Under the pieces are notes generated by a model. The model ran no database searches. It had not been told where the DNA came from and was given only the letters and a program-made list of their open reading frames with translations. Positions 45,771 through 60,394 of a DNA stretch of 64,000 nucleotides are shown piece by piece (position 1 is the stretch's first letter; each line of letters starts with the position of its first letter). The position numbers were made by a program, and so were the translations under genes. The DNA lies in NCBI GenBank assembly GCA_932294295.1, contig OW028580.1, positions 9,391,374-9,455,373 on the forward strand. Direction: 5' to 3'. Source of the stretch: Alitta virens (Eukaryota; Annelida; Polychaeta; Phyllodocida; Nereididae).

Positions 45771-47521
45771 TACACCAGTTCTTGTAACTGCTAGCAATAT
45801 GTCATATATCCAGGATGTAGTTCACCAAATATTTGGGCATTTATATGAAAGTATGATGTCAATTTCATTGTTTGTCACACCCCAATTAGGCTATGATGCA
45901 GCATGATAGATTTGTTAAGGAAGCTCCCAACAAAATGAATTATATTTATTGAAACACATATGCTGGTTATTATAAAACATTGAAATAACTGCTAAATTTG
46001 AAAGAAACTGGTAAATTCCTTGTACAGATACTTCCTGTAGAATAGGAAACCACTAAGATCACAAAGACTCTGAAGCATGAAGCTACAGCATAGCAATAAT
46101 GAGACAATAGGATCTTTTTTTCATAATTACTTGAGACCGTTTATGGAAAGATAACTGAAAATTGGTTCCGAGTGCAGGGAGGACGATTTTAAAACCACAA
46201 ACCAAGCTAACTTTACGTTTAACCAACTGCACCAGATCAGTTCATCTTGTTGGCCTTGAACATCACACCAATGCATACATTCTAATGGCCTTCACTCTTA
46301 CAAGGTAAGGGTCAAGGTGAGGTTTATAGTCTGTTATCAACATCTTTTCTGATCAGTCTTATTGGAAACAATTAAGACAACCCCGACGGTGCGCAGAGTG
46401 CAGGTATTGCGGCAGGTATTGCGCTGCACCTGGTCCAGTGTACCTTCAAAGTCCAACATGCCATGTAGCAAAAATTCCCCAGTGGCTGGCATAAATTGTG
46501 AGAACGTGCATGTTTATGCTCACGTTCTAGATCTCATAAACAGTAGTTATTACATTCTTATTATCTGTGCGTGTGAAGCACACCAATCTCAGTTAGCATA
46601 CATTTGTATTTATTTGTTTATTATGACAGAGCATGCAAGTTCATTGTCAAGTGAAAACAATGTAATTATTATGCTAATCATTTGCCTTTAACAAAAATCG
46701 GCATGAACGTTTTTGTTTTACTATAGGGGGCAAAGTACACTATTTTATATTATATGATCAAGTGAAGGTCCATGCACAATCAATGCTGTGTTTCTCTCAA
46801 GTGTATTTGAATTCTGAAATGAAGTGTCTTGTGTATTCATATGATTATAAACATGACCCAAAGCACCAATGACTGTTCTGCCCTTTTCTTGAAAACAAAT
46901 TCATTACAGGAGAGGCCAAAAACCTCGAAAAATGATAAGATCAAAAAATATGGAAAATTACACCATCTGCAAATTGTAATGCCTCATAAATGTATTTTAT
47001 GGTTTGATGATACATTTTGCCAAATATAAAAAAAAAAAAAAAGGTCTTTTTAATTCCTGGTTGCATAATATATTGAATATGTGATGATGACGATATTTTT
47101 AAAAATACAATATTACGTTTGATTGATATGGTAGTTTTGGGGGAATAGAATTAACGTATTTTGCCATCTGATGCCTTTTATCAAAGTAGGGCAGAGTTAA
47201 TATTCTAGAAAATTTTGCATTTAACCAGCCATGCAGTTTTTTTTTTACTGTAATTTTTATTTTTATTGCGGTGTATGTAGTTCCAGAGGATCATGTATAA
47301 TACTTTAACACGTTATTCATGCTCTGACTTTTCCTACACATTACATGCACTTCTTCATTCACATTTCAAAAGGTTTTCCAGCTTTTCATATATTTTAAAA
47401 TACCATTGATAAATAATACGACTTGCAAGACAGTAATATTATATTGTGGCACAAAGGCTAAAGTGTTCCCCTGCCAGCTATATAAACTGAGCGAATCCTT
47501 TACCGCCAATTTCATATACTT

Positions 47522-47660
47522 GGAAACTAATCTCATAGATTTGGAAGCTGAACTCCAGATGACGTCATGTGAGTCCAGGATATTGGTTGAGTGACTGACT
47601 TATTAGCCAATTAGCATGAAATCCTCTGGAGTTTAGCATTCAAGTCATATTTCCTCCACT
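47522..47660. mobile_element. Foldback MITE, second copy of the 4.1-kb family
   Basis: CATAGATTTGGAAGCTGAAC then TCCAGATGACGTCATGTGAG. The far arm has CCTCTGGAGTTTAGCATTC. It shares the AACTCCA-GACGTCATGTGA core with 4057-4205. Confidence 0.55.
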
Positions 47661-49395
47661 TCACCAGTGTGAATGAGATTGATTGCATAGCTCTTTGTTA
47701 TTTCCCAGGAAATTGAGATGGGCTGAGGCTTGAACAGGCCTGCTTATATAAATAGAGTCAAGAAACGATTCAATTTGTAACAAGCTGCCATGATATCATG
47801 ATACAGTGTATAACGTCTACCACTACATTTATGAAGTTGTCTTTCTGACAGTTCGGCGGTCCCTTCAGCATTGCATACTGAGGACTGAAGGAATACAACA
47901 CCTAATTTTGTAGACCTTTTGGCGTTTTTTGATTTTTGACTTGTCAAATCGAAAGGTGCTAAGCTCAAAAAATTGAGCCATAGCCATTGCACTCGAATGG
48001 AAGTTTAGTTCTGAGACAGAGCATCTCAAACACAGGTGGTTTTGTCAGTATTGTGGTAAATCAAAATGACTACTTCTCTAGCTTATCATGAAAATGTTTA
48101 TAGTCCTATGATGGCTACATGACCTCATTAAGTCAAAGTGTACTTATTTACCTTCTACATCGAAGAGATGATGCATCACCTCAAGTACATATTGTTTTGC
48201 TTTTATAGCATTCAGATCAAATTGACTAATTCATAGCAATACACAAATTATAACTAAATTTTCATGCATCATTTCCTTGAATACCGTCACTTAATTTGGT
48301 ATAGATTTTCCAGTGGGAAAGCAAAATTGTACTGAACTATGCCCGAATGAAATTATTCTGATTTCTGCGTATTAGTAGGACGTCACTGTGAATAAAATAT
48401 TATCTTATGAACATGCAATGTGTACCTGTTCATTTAACAGTTATAAATGCATTGCAACAATTTAAAAAAAAAGCATATTAGATACAAATAATAATATAAT
48501 TGGATAAGAAATTTTAGCTTTGGATATCTTCTTGCACTTATTCAGTTCAGTGACACCAGTCCCATTAATTGGACTCGACAACAAGAGAAATGCAATATCA
48601 AAAGCGACTTTGCATTTCTTTGAAAAGAGAATAACTGGTAGGCGCCTACAGAAATATGGATTCTGAAGTGATAGAGAACCAGAAACCAAAGCTCAGATCA
48701 CAAAATTTAATGTTTGGTACCATAACATGTTACACCTCAAGGTAACCTGTAGAAGCATGTACAAAAATGATAGCAAAAGCCAAAAACTAAGACTATTAAC
48801 TCCCCCATGTATAGCACAAGGAAAAAAAAACCGAATCTTTCCTGAAAGGATCGCACCACACTATGCTGATTTGTCGCACACTAACAACTTGCTCTTGCTT
48901 AAGAAATTGCTTTATAATCTCTGAGAGTCATCAGTTTAATCAGCTTTCAGCTAATCAAAAGATTTTAAATGGGGGTTTCTATTACTTAAAATTATGATGA
49001 CTATGTTGTTATTCGCCTATTTCGCCTATTTATTAGTCATTATTCCTTCATCCATGCCCCGAAAAACAATAAATAGTTTGACAAGATTGGTTTTTGGGAT
49101 CTAACTTCAAGGTGGTTTTGAATATTAATAGCTAATTAGAAGATTCAGATATTTTGCAATCTGTGCTAATCTCTGAATCTGAAATCTCTGATCTTGACAA
49201 GTGGGTATAGTAAAGAAGCTTGTTGCTACGCAAATTACTATTGCGTAGAGTATTGTGAATAAGATTGAACTTACGAGAATGTTTTTTGTAACAGGTTGAG
49301 GAAACTTCTTGATTCATATAATATATGCAGTTGGAGGCACAGGTTAAGTCAATTGCCTAACAAGATGCATGGATCCTGTTATCTTGGCAGTGTAT

Positions 49396-49550
49396 GATTG
49401 GGTGGGTGGAGTAGAGCTTTACATCCAGTATTTCTGCACCTGTTGGGCTAATTAGGACAGGCAGGTACCATGGCAATGAGATAATGGATAAAAGTGCCAT
49501 CCAACTTTGGTTTGACTGGGAATTGAACCCGGGACCCAGTGGATTTTGAC
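49396..49550 (-). mobile_element. tRNA-derived SINE, 5' truncated
   Basis: On the - strand it has GGTCCCGGGTTCAATTCCC (a tRNA B box), then the body CAAAGTTGGATGGCAC...ATCTCATTGCCATGGTACCT and a tail ending near CCACCCACCC. It is homologous to 60395-60510 and 50277-50352. Confidence 0.65.
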
Positions 49551-50276
49551 ACAGTTACTGGTTTCCTTGAGAATAGAAAGAATAAAATACTTACACAAGT
49601 CCTACATGACAGTAATGAGAACATAAACTGAAGTGTCCTCAATTAACTTAATCAGAATAGATTTTCAATATTACACGTCTGTTCAGAAACAAAAAGAGTT
49701 CTTCAGTGGTCTGATAATCTCATGTATATCATGTTCAGAACACGTTTTATAGACGTGTAATGTGTCCAATTGATTTACAGTGCGCTCATGTTATGGTGTG
49801 GCAGAGGCGGATCCAGAAATCGTTTAACAGGGTTGACAAATTAAAATGTATTGTTTTAATAAACCCTCTAAATCCGCTACTGTTTGGAACAACACTTTTT
49901 AAAAATATTTTGGCTTAACTAATATGTATGGTTCCAAAGTTCAGGGCTTTCTTGACCAAGTACTATACAGCCAGTCTTGCTAAATAATCTTTCAATATGA
50001 ACGAGGTTTGTGGCTTCAGTGCTCAGGGCAATGCAAGACCACATGGTTTTAAATTACACAACAGTTTCCTCATGAAGGCACTGTATGCCTTGATGTGCAC
50101 GAAAAGATGCATACAAATTATCGGTCACTGTTATTAAATGTTTTTCTTCAATCAAGTTTGTATTCTTCCAAACATTTAACTACTTTGTGACCAACCATGG
50201 CCACCAGCTTATCAACAATTGTAATGTCTGTGTGATGAAGTTGCGTTTCAGTGACTGCTGTATTAATTAGTACAGG

Positions 50277-50352
50277 TGGGTGGGTGGATTAGGGCTTTAC
50301 TTCTCTGCACCTTATGGGCTAATTAGGACTGCAGGCAGGGACCATATCAATG
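50277..50352 (-). mobile_element. SINE fragment, 3' part only
   Basis: Matches the tail of the 49.4-kb SINE: GGTGGGTGGATTAGGGCTTT ... GGGCTAATTAGGACTGCAGG ... ATCAATGAGATGA. Confidence 0.6.
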
Positions 50353-53300
50353 AGATGATTAGTGTAGATATGTATTGAAATAAAAATCTTTCCATTTGAT
50401 AGCATTAATGATACAAAACAGTAGCTTTCAAAATTAACGTTTGTTTTTATGGCTAAAGACTAAGTTCACTTCTGCCATGCATAAGTACTGTACTTAAAAG
50501 AAAAAGAAATTTAAAAGATAAGAATAGTATTAAATTTACTTTAATTTGAGAAATTATGATATCTGTTAGATTCTACATACAAAATTTAATTTCACATTTT
50601 CAATTGCTTCGAAGACTGACTATAATAACAGTTGCTCAAATTACATGTAAGATTAAAATCCCAAATATTTGGGAAAGCAAGGGTAAAATGCAGTAAATAT
50701 ACACATGTAGGATGGAATCAATGTCTACGTTAAAACTTAATTATCTAAGTTACGTACTTTTAAAACTTTGCTAAATAACATAAGAACATATCAGTGGATA
50801 TGGATAAGTTTGGATGCGCCGTACATGTAGTAACTTCAGAACGTACTGCTTTAACCTGACTTGAGCTTAATGTTTTCTGAAGAATAGTTACGACATATAA
50901 ATGCGGATGTCATTACGCATTAATAACAGACAGACAGAATTAGATAGATAAATGAAAAGTGCAGCTATTCTCCTAAACTTCAGACCAGTAGTAGTGCAAT
51001 ACAGTAAAAAACACCATGTTCCCTGGGAAATCATATCGCCCGTACAACTTCCGTTCTTGCCCCAATATATTTCGATGTAGCAGGTTTCGCAGATTGTTGT
51101 CATTTTATATCACTGCTAAAGATGAAAGTGTAAAATCAACAACAGTGCAAATAGTATATGTATAATGCGTTAAGCAAGGAATCTTTACAAGAGACTACAG
51201 TAAATGATTTGATACAAAAATCTTTCCAACTTTATAGGTGAAAAAACTTTTTCCCACCATGGTCCAACGCAAGTCCTTTAGAAGAGGTATGAGTGTTGTA
51301 GGCCTAGGTGGTCGGAATTCTACGAGACTACACTGTATATTAATAGTAATCTAACCAATGCATTAATGACAGTAGATATGTATAGTCATGCTTATATAAT
51401 GAAAGCTTCTATCAAATCATGTCTACACTAGCACGTTTTGTATGATCTGTGTCCTTACAATTAGTGCATTAGTACATCCAGCACAGGACAATCTATGCAT
51501 GAAACATAGGACCGCAACTATGGTAACAGAGTCTTGGAGCTAAAAATAGAGGCAAACATTAGTGTAATACTAGCATACTCCATATATTTGGCAAAAAGAT
51601 TTCTATATCCACCTCTGCATACCTGCAGCTGCTCATAGAAATTGAAGCGGCAATCTTCATATTAGTCAAATAGATCAAGATAATTCTATAACTATGCCAG
51701 TAGGTATGGGCATATAGAAGTGTGAAAGTGATTTGTGGCAAAATCTCTTCGGTTACAGTACAGCGTTATGTGGTTGTTACAGGATCTAATTGCTTTACAG
51801 CATATAAACAAAGGCCAAATAATACTGCTAAATCTAATTGTAAAGAAATTTGCCTCCTTCTTTTGGAGACGTATACGCTGGGGCAAGTAAAAAAAAAAAA
51901 AAAAAAAACCCTTTAATACGGAAAATTATATTTTACTTGCCTCTCCTTTTCATCTCCACTGGTCTTATGAGTAGGAACAATGAATTTCCTTAAATATTGA
52001 ATTGCAGCATATATTGTATAACCTAGTTAACAAAATCATGTTATCTAATCCTAAATGGGCTAAGCTATGCGATGCTTATCCTTACAATAACACATATGAG
52101 TAAGTGTCTTATCTCATTCCTGGTTCTTACAATAATCAAATCAACAATGAACTTTCGAAACATCTCTGATGACGTCATGAGAGGCACACAATGCCAATGG
52201 CATGACATCATTATTTCTGAATTTTTGTTGAAGGCACCTCGTCATTTGGATAACCAAGATGAGATACAACTTGTGTTTTTCCCTTTTCTGTGGTTGCCAA
52301 GGTAACTTATTCTGTGTCCATATTCTTAATGTAAGCTGTATACATCCAAATAAATCGCTTTTATGTCAATTTATCCCTTGCATATCTATATAGCTTTTAA
52401 GGAACTTACGGAACAGTATTTTGTGTCAACCTGGCCCAATCATTTGTCAGTGTAGAGATGTGAGGGAGATTTATCAACAGTTCTATGAACTTTGCGAAAT
52501 CTTTGAATTACCAAAATGCTATTGACTTTATTCTAGAACCCTCTGGGACTAAGCTATGTGATGCTAACCAAGTAAATGCAAGCTGGCATTAGCTGAAGGC
52601 ATTAGACACATGAAACCTTGCAAGAATAGCTGAAAAGTACTACACAGAGCACATTATGAGCTAGCTCCATGAGTACTGCAAGAGACTTAGCCAAATCTGT
52701 TATGGAGGTTCTTGAGAAGTTCCACTCAGGTTAAGTCAAAGCATCGCAGTTATTATTCTTACAGCTCCACTGTAGGTCCTGGGTTACAAGCTTCATCTCA
52801 GCTGGGTGTTGGACGCATGATACATTAAATTGGTGATGCATTCATTGTACACAGAACTCTATGTCTACTCGGTGTCTATGCTGGGGCAAGTTATCATCTC
52901 ATCATTACATCTGCTTCTGGCAGCTGGTCATATGAGCTGAAGTCTCAGACCAATGGCATTTTAGGACAAAGATGGAGACATCTTTCCGAGAGTTTGTTTG
53001 GGTGAATGAAAATTGTGAATTATTGAGAATCCATCACGAGGCAGACAGATTGGTCAGTAACTGTATTACTAATTACATAAAATAATTCTGCGTTGACCAA
53101 ATGTGCAACGGGATATCTATAACTTGACGAAGGTGTGTCACTCTGTATATTCATCTATATATGTGTAATCTTGTCATAATCATAATGAGATTTTAAAGAC
53201 ATGCGAATTTTGCTAACCTTCAGCTTGCAACCTTTTCTTTTAGCCTTGTTCACAAGGCCACTTGTGGTTTTTCTTTGGTGGCCTGGATTGATTTATTTCA

Positions 53301-53540
53301 TTGTAATTGAACACAGAAGGTCAACCTGCAATAACAGCCTTTGGTGCCTTGTGCAGTACTTGGTGTTATTTAACGGGTAGCTTCAATTAGAAGTGGCCTC
53401 ATGTAGACATTAATAAATAATAATAAAAAAAAAAGCAAAATAACTTAATTATCATCACAAAAAACCACTACACTGAAGGTTGCATTGCATTGTCTTAAGA
53501 GTAGATTAATTCTCCAGTACTTGTACTGGGACAGTCACTT
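50353..53540. other. Non-coding DNA, possibly intron
   Basis: No supported exon. A poly-A run lies at about 51889-51908, and a copy of the repeat found at 851-905 lies at 52892-52951. Confidence 0.4.
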
Positions 53541-53541
53541 A

Positions 53542-53637
53542 CTTGGCTGACAGGTGTACTCGGAGAATTGTTTGTCTTGGTCTAAACCATTTCCAAACTC
53601 TGCGTTGTTGGCTAGTGTGGTGAAGGTCAGGTCAGCT
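53542..53637 (-). other. Weak candidate exon, - strand
   Basis: On the - strand an open stretch reads FTTLANNAEFGNGLDQDKQF, then SEYTCQP, and ends at a strong donor CCAA|GTAAGTGA. The acceptor side lacks a clear pyrimidine tract, and no partner exon was found. It may be chance. Confidence 0.2.
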
Positions 53638-54449
53638 TGCCAAGTCCTTGCACTCGATCAGGTTTGGCAGCAGACATGTCCATTATATGTGACTGCACTT
53701 GAATATAGGTAACATGTCCCATACATTTAAGATAGTGAGTTAATAAATAAATTTTTAAACTACTAATTGAATTATGCCCAGAATATAAGTCTACCACAAA
53801 ATGCCACACTGACATTGGGTGTCATACAGACTACTGCAGTAATTGGGGGCTGTATATGAATATTGAATGTATACCTTCAGTCTTTTTGACAACTTTCTGT
53901 AAACAGTGTGCTATAGAAATGTTGCCTTTCAAATGTGTTGCTTGAAAACTGGTGTTCTCAAAATAATTTATCACTACATGTACAGGCCTAGCGCGGTTTC
54001 ACAACATAGGGAAATCCTGCCAAAACTGTTTTAACAGGCGCTTTTGTACAGTTTTGGGAGTATAGCTATAAATGGCACACCATTAGAACCGCAATACAAA
54101 AGTGCAACTTACAAACCAAATTTGGTGAAGATCTGACTAGTAGAAGCCGAGAAAAGTTTGATTATAGTACAAATTCAGGCCTAGCAAAATCCGTGATTTT
54201 TTGACGTCGTACAACTCGTCCACACACAATTCGTCGAAGATAAAAACAAACTTGACGGCTGTTTTATTTTTAAGAAACGGACCTATTTTCGTTTATTTGA
54301 TCTAGAATTGTTACAATAAAATAAATCCACTACATTAGAGCTACTTTACACATTTAAGAGCTAAAAATCGTATATTTCAGGATATTTATTGTATGCGTGG
54401 TGGCGCACCTGTCACGTCACTGCAGCGCCCTCTGTGTAGATATAATCTC

Positions 54450-54915
54450 TGACAATTTCAATTTCTGCCGAAAGACGGTGCTTGTCCAGTGCGTAGCACC
54501 AGTCTTTCTGATAACTCACGCGAAGCATCAAGGGATAACGTAAAAAATTGATCGTTGAATAAGCGTCGCAACGCCGTTACAACGCTTGTTCAGTCCCATT
54601 TATTTCGTTAGAATGCTTGTTCAGTGCTTTTCACGAAAATAGTACCTTCTGCAGTAGGTGGAATTCCACGGTAAAGTTGTTCAATTTCACGATGTTAGTA
54701 GAGTTCAAGTCAAACGAAATCGTCTGAATTAATTTTACAGTGAGTGGCTTCTTGGAAGAAAAGAATAAGGCGTAGTAATCGCACTACTTTGTATGCAGAC
54801 GACGTGCGGAAGCATTTCCCTCCCCGATTCTGGGGGAGCGGCAAATCGGTTATGAGAAAGGTCGGTGCTTCGCACCGGATCGTAGCACCGCCTTACGGAA
54901 GAAAACGCTGACAAT
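54450..54915 (-). repeat. Dispersed about 400-bp repeat, copy B (inverted relative to A)
   Basis: The reverse complement matches 20815-21225 over most of its length. It has an insertion that duplicates the ACTGAACAAGC region and a longer GC-rich part (GTGCTACGCACTGGACAAGC). Confidence 0.65.
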
Positions 54916-55649
54916 TTAGCAAAAAAATATCATTTGCCATGCTTTACGACAAACATAATCTTGAACAGAAATCAGCTTTTTAAGAACTGTTTTTAGCACA
55001 AACCTATTTTTCTTATGCATCTTCAATGATTTCTAACTTTTGTAATCTCTAATATCCACTCATGTGCCACCACGACATTGCGTCATGAACAAGTAAACAA
55101 GATGGAACGCAACCAATCGCAACTTAAAAATGGATAATTATTGCATTTCAAGGTATGTGAATGTGTTTAGAAGATGTCATTTTCAAGTAAGAACACATTA
55201 GGATGTGTTTACAGTGGCTTTGTGATGCAAAATCTTGTCTAATCATGAGAAATGGCTTGTGATGTCATAGGCGCAGATTAATTATTCTGTGTATATTTTT
55301 TAGGATGGCTTGACCATCACAACTTTTTTAGTGGAATTTCATCGCAATCTTTGTGGAATTTTGTGGTTATTAAGCCAGCTTAGTGGCCAATAATTCACAT
55401 TGACATAGAAAAATATATTGCCTACAGCTTTGACTGAGCAGATAGTGTACGTAAAAAATTTTTATTCTTAAAATCGCCATTTTTGACAAAGGGACTTTTT
55501 GAAAATGCCTTTTTGGCTGAAAAAAGCTATGGTTTGGAATCAGTCCCTACATCTACATGTAGGGACTGATGAATCGGTCTAGTACAGGCCTATGGCATAA
55601 TAAAACTGTACATCCTGATTCTAAAGATATGACGATCAATAGGCCTACA

Positions 55650-58600
55650 TGCCCAGCATGCCTAGACCCATATTTCCAATCAACCAAATATCGCGGTAAT
55701 TTTTATTTTTTTTATTTTTCCTTTTTTATTCCACTTATAAACCAACATACAATACACACAATCCAAGCTAGCATAAAACTTTAATACTAAACATCACCAA
55801 ACACACAACAGACTATGTGACATCAAACAGAACTATGAAATGTATCAACCCAATGAAATTACCCAATGTAATGACTCACCAACAATATTTTAGTTTATCA
55901 AGATACCAGTATTACCATACCCAAATACAAACAGACATGGTTTACATGCAAACCTATTCATCACAAACCAACAAAATAATGGAAAATAACAAAATAAATG
56001 CTATACAACTTCAACAGAATTCATCATAATACAAGTTTCACCATATTTAAAAATGCAGTGTCATTGTCTTTGACCATTCTTTTTTTTAACATTACATTGC
56101 AATGATTTCTTAATTCCTCCAAAACCCACCTCATGCATGCTAACTCGCTTCATTCCTCCTTTTCCACAATGTAAAGCGAGATATTGACAAAGGCATATTA
56201 ATTACAACATTTTTATTGCCTTTATCCAATTTCACAAGCAGGGTCATTTTAGAGTCTATAACAATCTGTTCTTTCGTTATACTTTCTGACATTTTTCCAA
56301 GTCTATGCCAAATGCTCCCAAGGATTCACATTCAACAAACAAGTGCTCAATATTTTAGTACTCTTTGTACACATCTGACAAAAACAATCTGGCAAATTCA
56401 TTCTTTTCAGACTTTGCTCTGTCATCATGAAATCATTACATTTTCTTGAATTTAACTTATTATCATTATTGCGCCAAATATTAAATTTACCCTCCCAATA
56501 TTTTTTAAGTAACAAAATAGTGTATATCTTTTTGCTGGATAAATTCTTACTACGACATTATCACACTGCTGATGAATATCACTTTCAATCTTATCAGTAA
56601 ACCAGTTTTCAGGTGTACTTGCTTTTAGTTTCTTGATATCAAATATAAAAGGAGCTTTGCAAATCAACTTCTCATAAATACCATTTTCATCAATCTTGCC
56701 ATCTTTAACTATGTCACTTCTATGCAAAATTCCACACTTAGCCCAATGAGAAAATGCTAAAGGTTCACCATTGAAACGTGCTGCATTATTACACCATATT
56801 ATATCGTTATTCGTTTTCATTTTCCCTTTTCTAAATTATTTCCGGAAAATATTGTATACACTCTCTATAAAATGGTGAAATGTTTAAATTTTTCAGTATC
56901 TGTCTGCCATCATTTACTCTTAACACGAAGAAACCTGTATTGAATCTAACACTTAAGATTTTATTGGTATAGTATTCCAATGTTCCAGCAAAGATGAAAG
57001 CAAAATTTGTATTATCCATGTTATTCTCTGGACTTTAATGGCAGTTTTTTAGGTCAATCATCCCAATACCACCCAAAGCCTTAGGTAAAATACATATCTC
57101 ACGCCTCACTTTTAATTCTTTTCCCATCCCATAGATATTCATAAAATATCCTTTCAATTTTGTCCATATAAATTTGTCTCACAGTCTGCATATTACTGGC
57201 ATATAACACGTTAGCCATCCCTAAACATTTAATTACATGAACTTTACCACAAGTGACAAATTTATGTTTCTTTATCAATGTAACTTCTTGCGGACTCTTT
57301 CAAGTAGTGATTGCCACATTCTTTCTTTTCCTTTCCAATCACTATTCCAAGCACCTTTTCTGGTCCAACTGTAAAGTTTATCAACTGATTTGCATTGTCT
57401 TTTAAAACGAATTCTTTTATTATTTTTTTTTTGTTTATTCAGCTTTGCCAAAATAATCTACTTTGTCTAGGCATTTCCTTATTTCTTGCATACCATATTG
57501 TTCACTTTTTATTTCTCTATTGCATTCAAAAACCCTGCACCGTTACTCCTTTAAATTAAATTTCTGGCATTTAGAGGCTCACTCTGAATAACATACATAC
57601 AAGAGAGCTCTTCCAATTGAAAAATATCGCGAGATATAACTATTTGTTAATATTGCAATTTGCATATTCATGTATAAGAATTTCAACCACTTCTGAAACT
57701 TTTCCCCAAAGCCAAATTTCTCAAGAACAATAAATAACCACTGAATCAGATGTTCAACCCGATCAAATGCTTTTTGCTGATCCAGTAATTGATTCTCTTC
57801 TCTAAAGTTCTGCCGAATCTGCTTTTTCTTTTTCTTTTTTGCTTAACATTTTTGATACTTGCATACACAAATCTTTTTTTCTTCCCTATGTCCCACCATA
57901 AACCTAAATTAGAATATTCAGATTTTTTTAGATTGCCAAAATTCCCAGCATCTTTTAAAACCTTCCGGACAAGTTAAATTTTGACAACATTAATATTCAT
58001 TTTCCATATATACCATTGCCGTCATATCACGGCACCATGCATGAGAAATCTCTCTTGTCTGGAAACCGTCTCCGTTATTACACACATCCTCTTACTAACA
58101 ATTGCTCATCAAGCTCTTAACCTCTAACTGACCAATATCTAGGCTACCAGTACAATTCTGTCTGTCATTTACACAACTGAAATCCCCGGCAATTTCTCAA
58201 TGACAATATAAAATCCAATTCTTTCATGCCTGTCATTAGGTACATAAACATTCATCATTTTATATTTTATGTCACTTATACAAAGATCAAATGCAATATA
58301 TCATTTAGGTCACAAGCGATAATTTTGAAATCAAAAATATAATTTCTGTTAAAGTACCTCTGCTCGAAATACAATGAACATCCCACTCTAAAGACCATCT
58401 TTTCTCTTCCTTTCTCAAATGACAATGAGTTGACTGTAAGAAAAAGATATGGTATTTTGATTTTCTCAACGCTAGATGCAGAGTATTCATTTAAAGCACA
58501 ATTGTCGTGCGACAAGCTTTTCTCAGATCTTCTTCTTGTGTAATATTGTCGAACAAGATCATCAAACTTCTTTCATTCAAGTGCACCCCTGTATTGTCTC

Positions 58601-58990
58601 TCATAGCAAACAAATCATTGTTAGGCACTTTGCCACTCAGAAACCCATTGTCATTGTCAACAAATGTTATATTAGCTTCTTTTTGAGCAAGTTCACTTAA
58701 TTTGTGATTCAAGACGTTTGCTTCCGTATCAATTGATTTCTTGTTGATGCAAAAGTTTATCTCAAGAAAACCCAGAAGTCTTGCGAGGTAGTATACTACA
58801 GACAGCTATATCAGCCTGTGGAAATGTGCTGCTATTAATATTCAAGCTCTCGATATATTCTCGGTACATAAATTCTCCTGTATCGATATCGGCCAGCTCA
58901 TCAATATAAAGCAAAAGTATATGTATATGATGGATTTAGTTGTTGAAGGTTCAGTTTCTGCGGTAATTAATGTACAAGATTAACCGAGAA
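55650..58990 (-). mobile_element. Decayed L1/Tx1-like LINE
   Basis: Pieces on the - strand resemble LINE proteins in order. 58712-58491 carries ITFVDNDNGFLSG and then NTGVHLNERSL, like the SGNH/ORF1-type end seen in some invertebrate LINEs. Upstream, in another frame, is IAVCSILPRKTSG. 56820-56452 carries IIWCNNAARFNGEPLAFSHW and GILHRSDIVKDG, the pattern of the region after the L1-type reverse transcriptase. Many stops and frame changes lie between, and the reverse-transcriptase core itself was not recognised. Old and inactive. Confidence 0.5.
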
Positions 58991-60390
58991 GCAAATTATG
59001 CAATTGCAGAACCAACCATAAATAGCGAAGATGTACTCTTAGCAACATTAACAGGACACTTGCTTTGGAGCACGTTTTTCGTCGAATAATCCATCTGCCC
59101 CAGAGAGCTGTGAGCAGATGCGCAAGGGTGACATTACAGGATTTTGAGTGTTTGAAAACATTATTCGATTACTTTGCAAAGTCTGGGGACATTTGACTGA
59201 TTCTTCATATTTACAGTTCAGGCGTGGGAGGATATTTGATAACACATTCAACTCAGTCCAGTCTACAAAAACATATGGCTGCAGCAATGTCCATGATTAG
59301 GGGATGGAAATTTAATATGGCCTGCATAATTGGCCTTTGTAACTGAAACGGAAAAACCGCGTGGATATGACGTCCAACAATGGCCTTTACGTCACAATAG
59401 AGGACATAGTTTGTCACTGTGGAGAGGCTCAGCTACAAAACACTCGGCCCTTAACAAGCAACTCTTGAAAAGGTGTCGTCTGCAATAGGATTTCCAGTTC
59501 TCGTCTGCTCTCGAGATATCTCCCGAGGTCACAAGAGTGCGCTCGGCTTACGCGCCAAATGTCACGTGCATCTACTTTGTTGTCACCAGATGTCACTTGA
59601 TGCCATCAAGCAATTATTCCAGTGCAAATATTGTGAACCTCAGGAATTACAATTAATGAATGGCTGACGTTAAGCAGAACTAAGTTCATTTCGCTATGGC
59701 TTCTGTCCAGGCTTCTGTTTAGGCTGGGTCAGCTTTTTACCTTGCAACTAAAGTATAACATTGCCGTTGGTAAAATTAAGATGTTTCCAATATTGAGGAC
59801 AGGGTGAAAGATCACAATTAGGAGAGTGCAGCCGACAAACAAACAAAAACAAAAAACTCCTGGGAAAACTGATAAAAACTAGATCGTGAGAACTTGATGC
59901 TTTAATTGGATGTAATTAGAGTTATTTAGTGGCAATTGCACCACTTTCCGTACAATTTTATCTAATTTGATATCGTTTACAGCATTTGAATAAAAATCTG
60001 GTATCTAGTTTTGATTACATGTATGCACTTGTTCAGACTAATTTTTTCCAAGTCCTTGAAATTAGTTTAACAGTTGCCATTATATTTTGAAATAAACTAA
60101 GCTACAGCAAAGTAATGTCACCAAATGAAAAGCAAGGGATCAATGGCGAGGAGATGGTTCATGTAAGACAAAACTAGAGATTATGTAAGACCTAGATGTA
60201 ATGCAATAAACCACTGAGCAGACACATCCATTGTGGATAAGCAGACAGTGCTACTTTATTACCTGCAATTACTCTATACCACAAATTGTAATTTTTATGG
60301 AAAACATCAGCTTGTCTGCACTGATATGCTGTTAGACTGGAAAACACAGTCTGTGGGCGAGATCAAGCGCAACGATATCAGAGTATAATG
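58991..60390. other. Intergenic or intronic DNA without a recognisable gene
   Basis: Short unsupported frames only, at about 59048-59287 (-) and 59473-59667 (+). Confidence 0.4.
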
Positions 60391-60394
60391 CGAC

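Larger units (their letters stand above)
45299..49395. other. Non-coding DNA, possibly intron
   Basis: Contains a pogo-like MITE (45561-45770) and a foldback MITE copy (47522-47660). No exon is supported. Confidence 0.4.
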
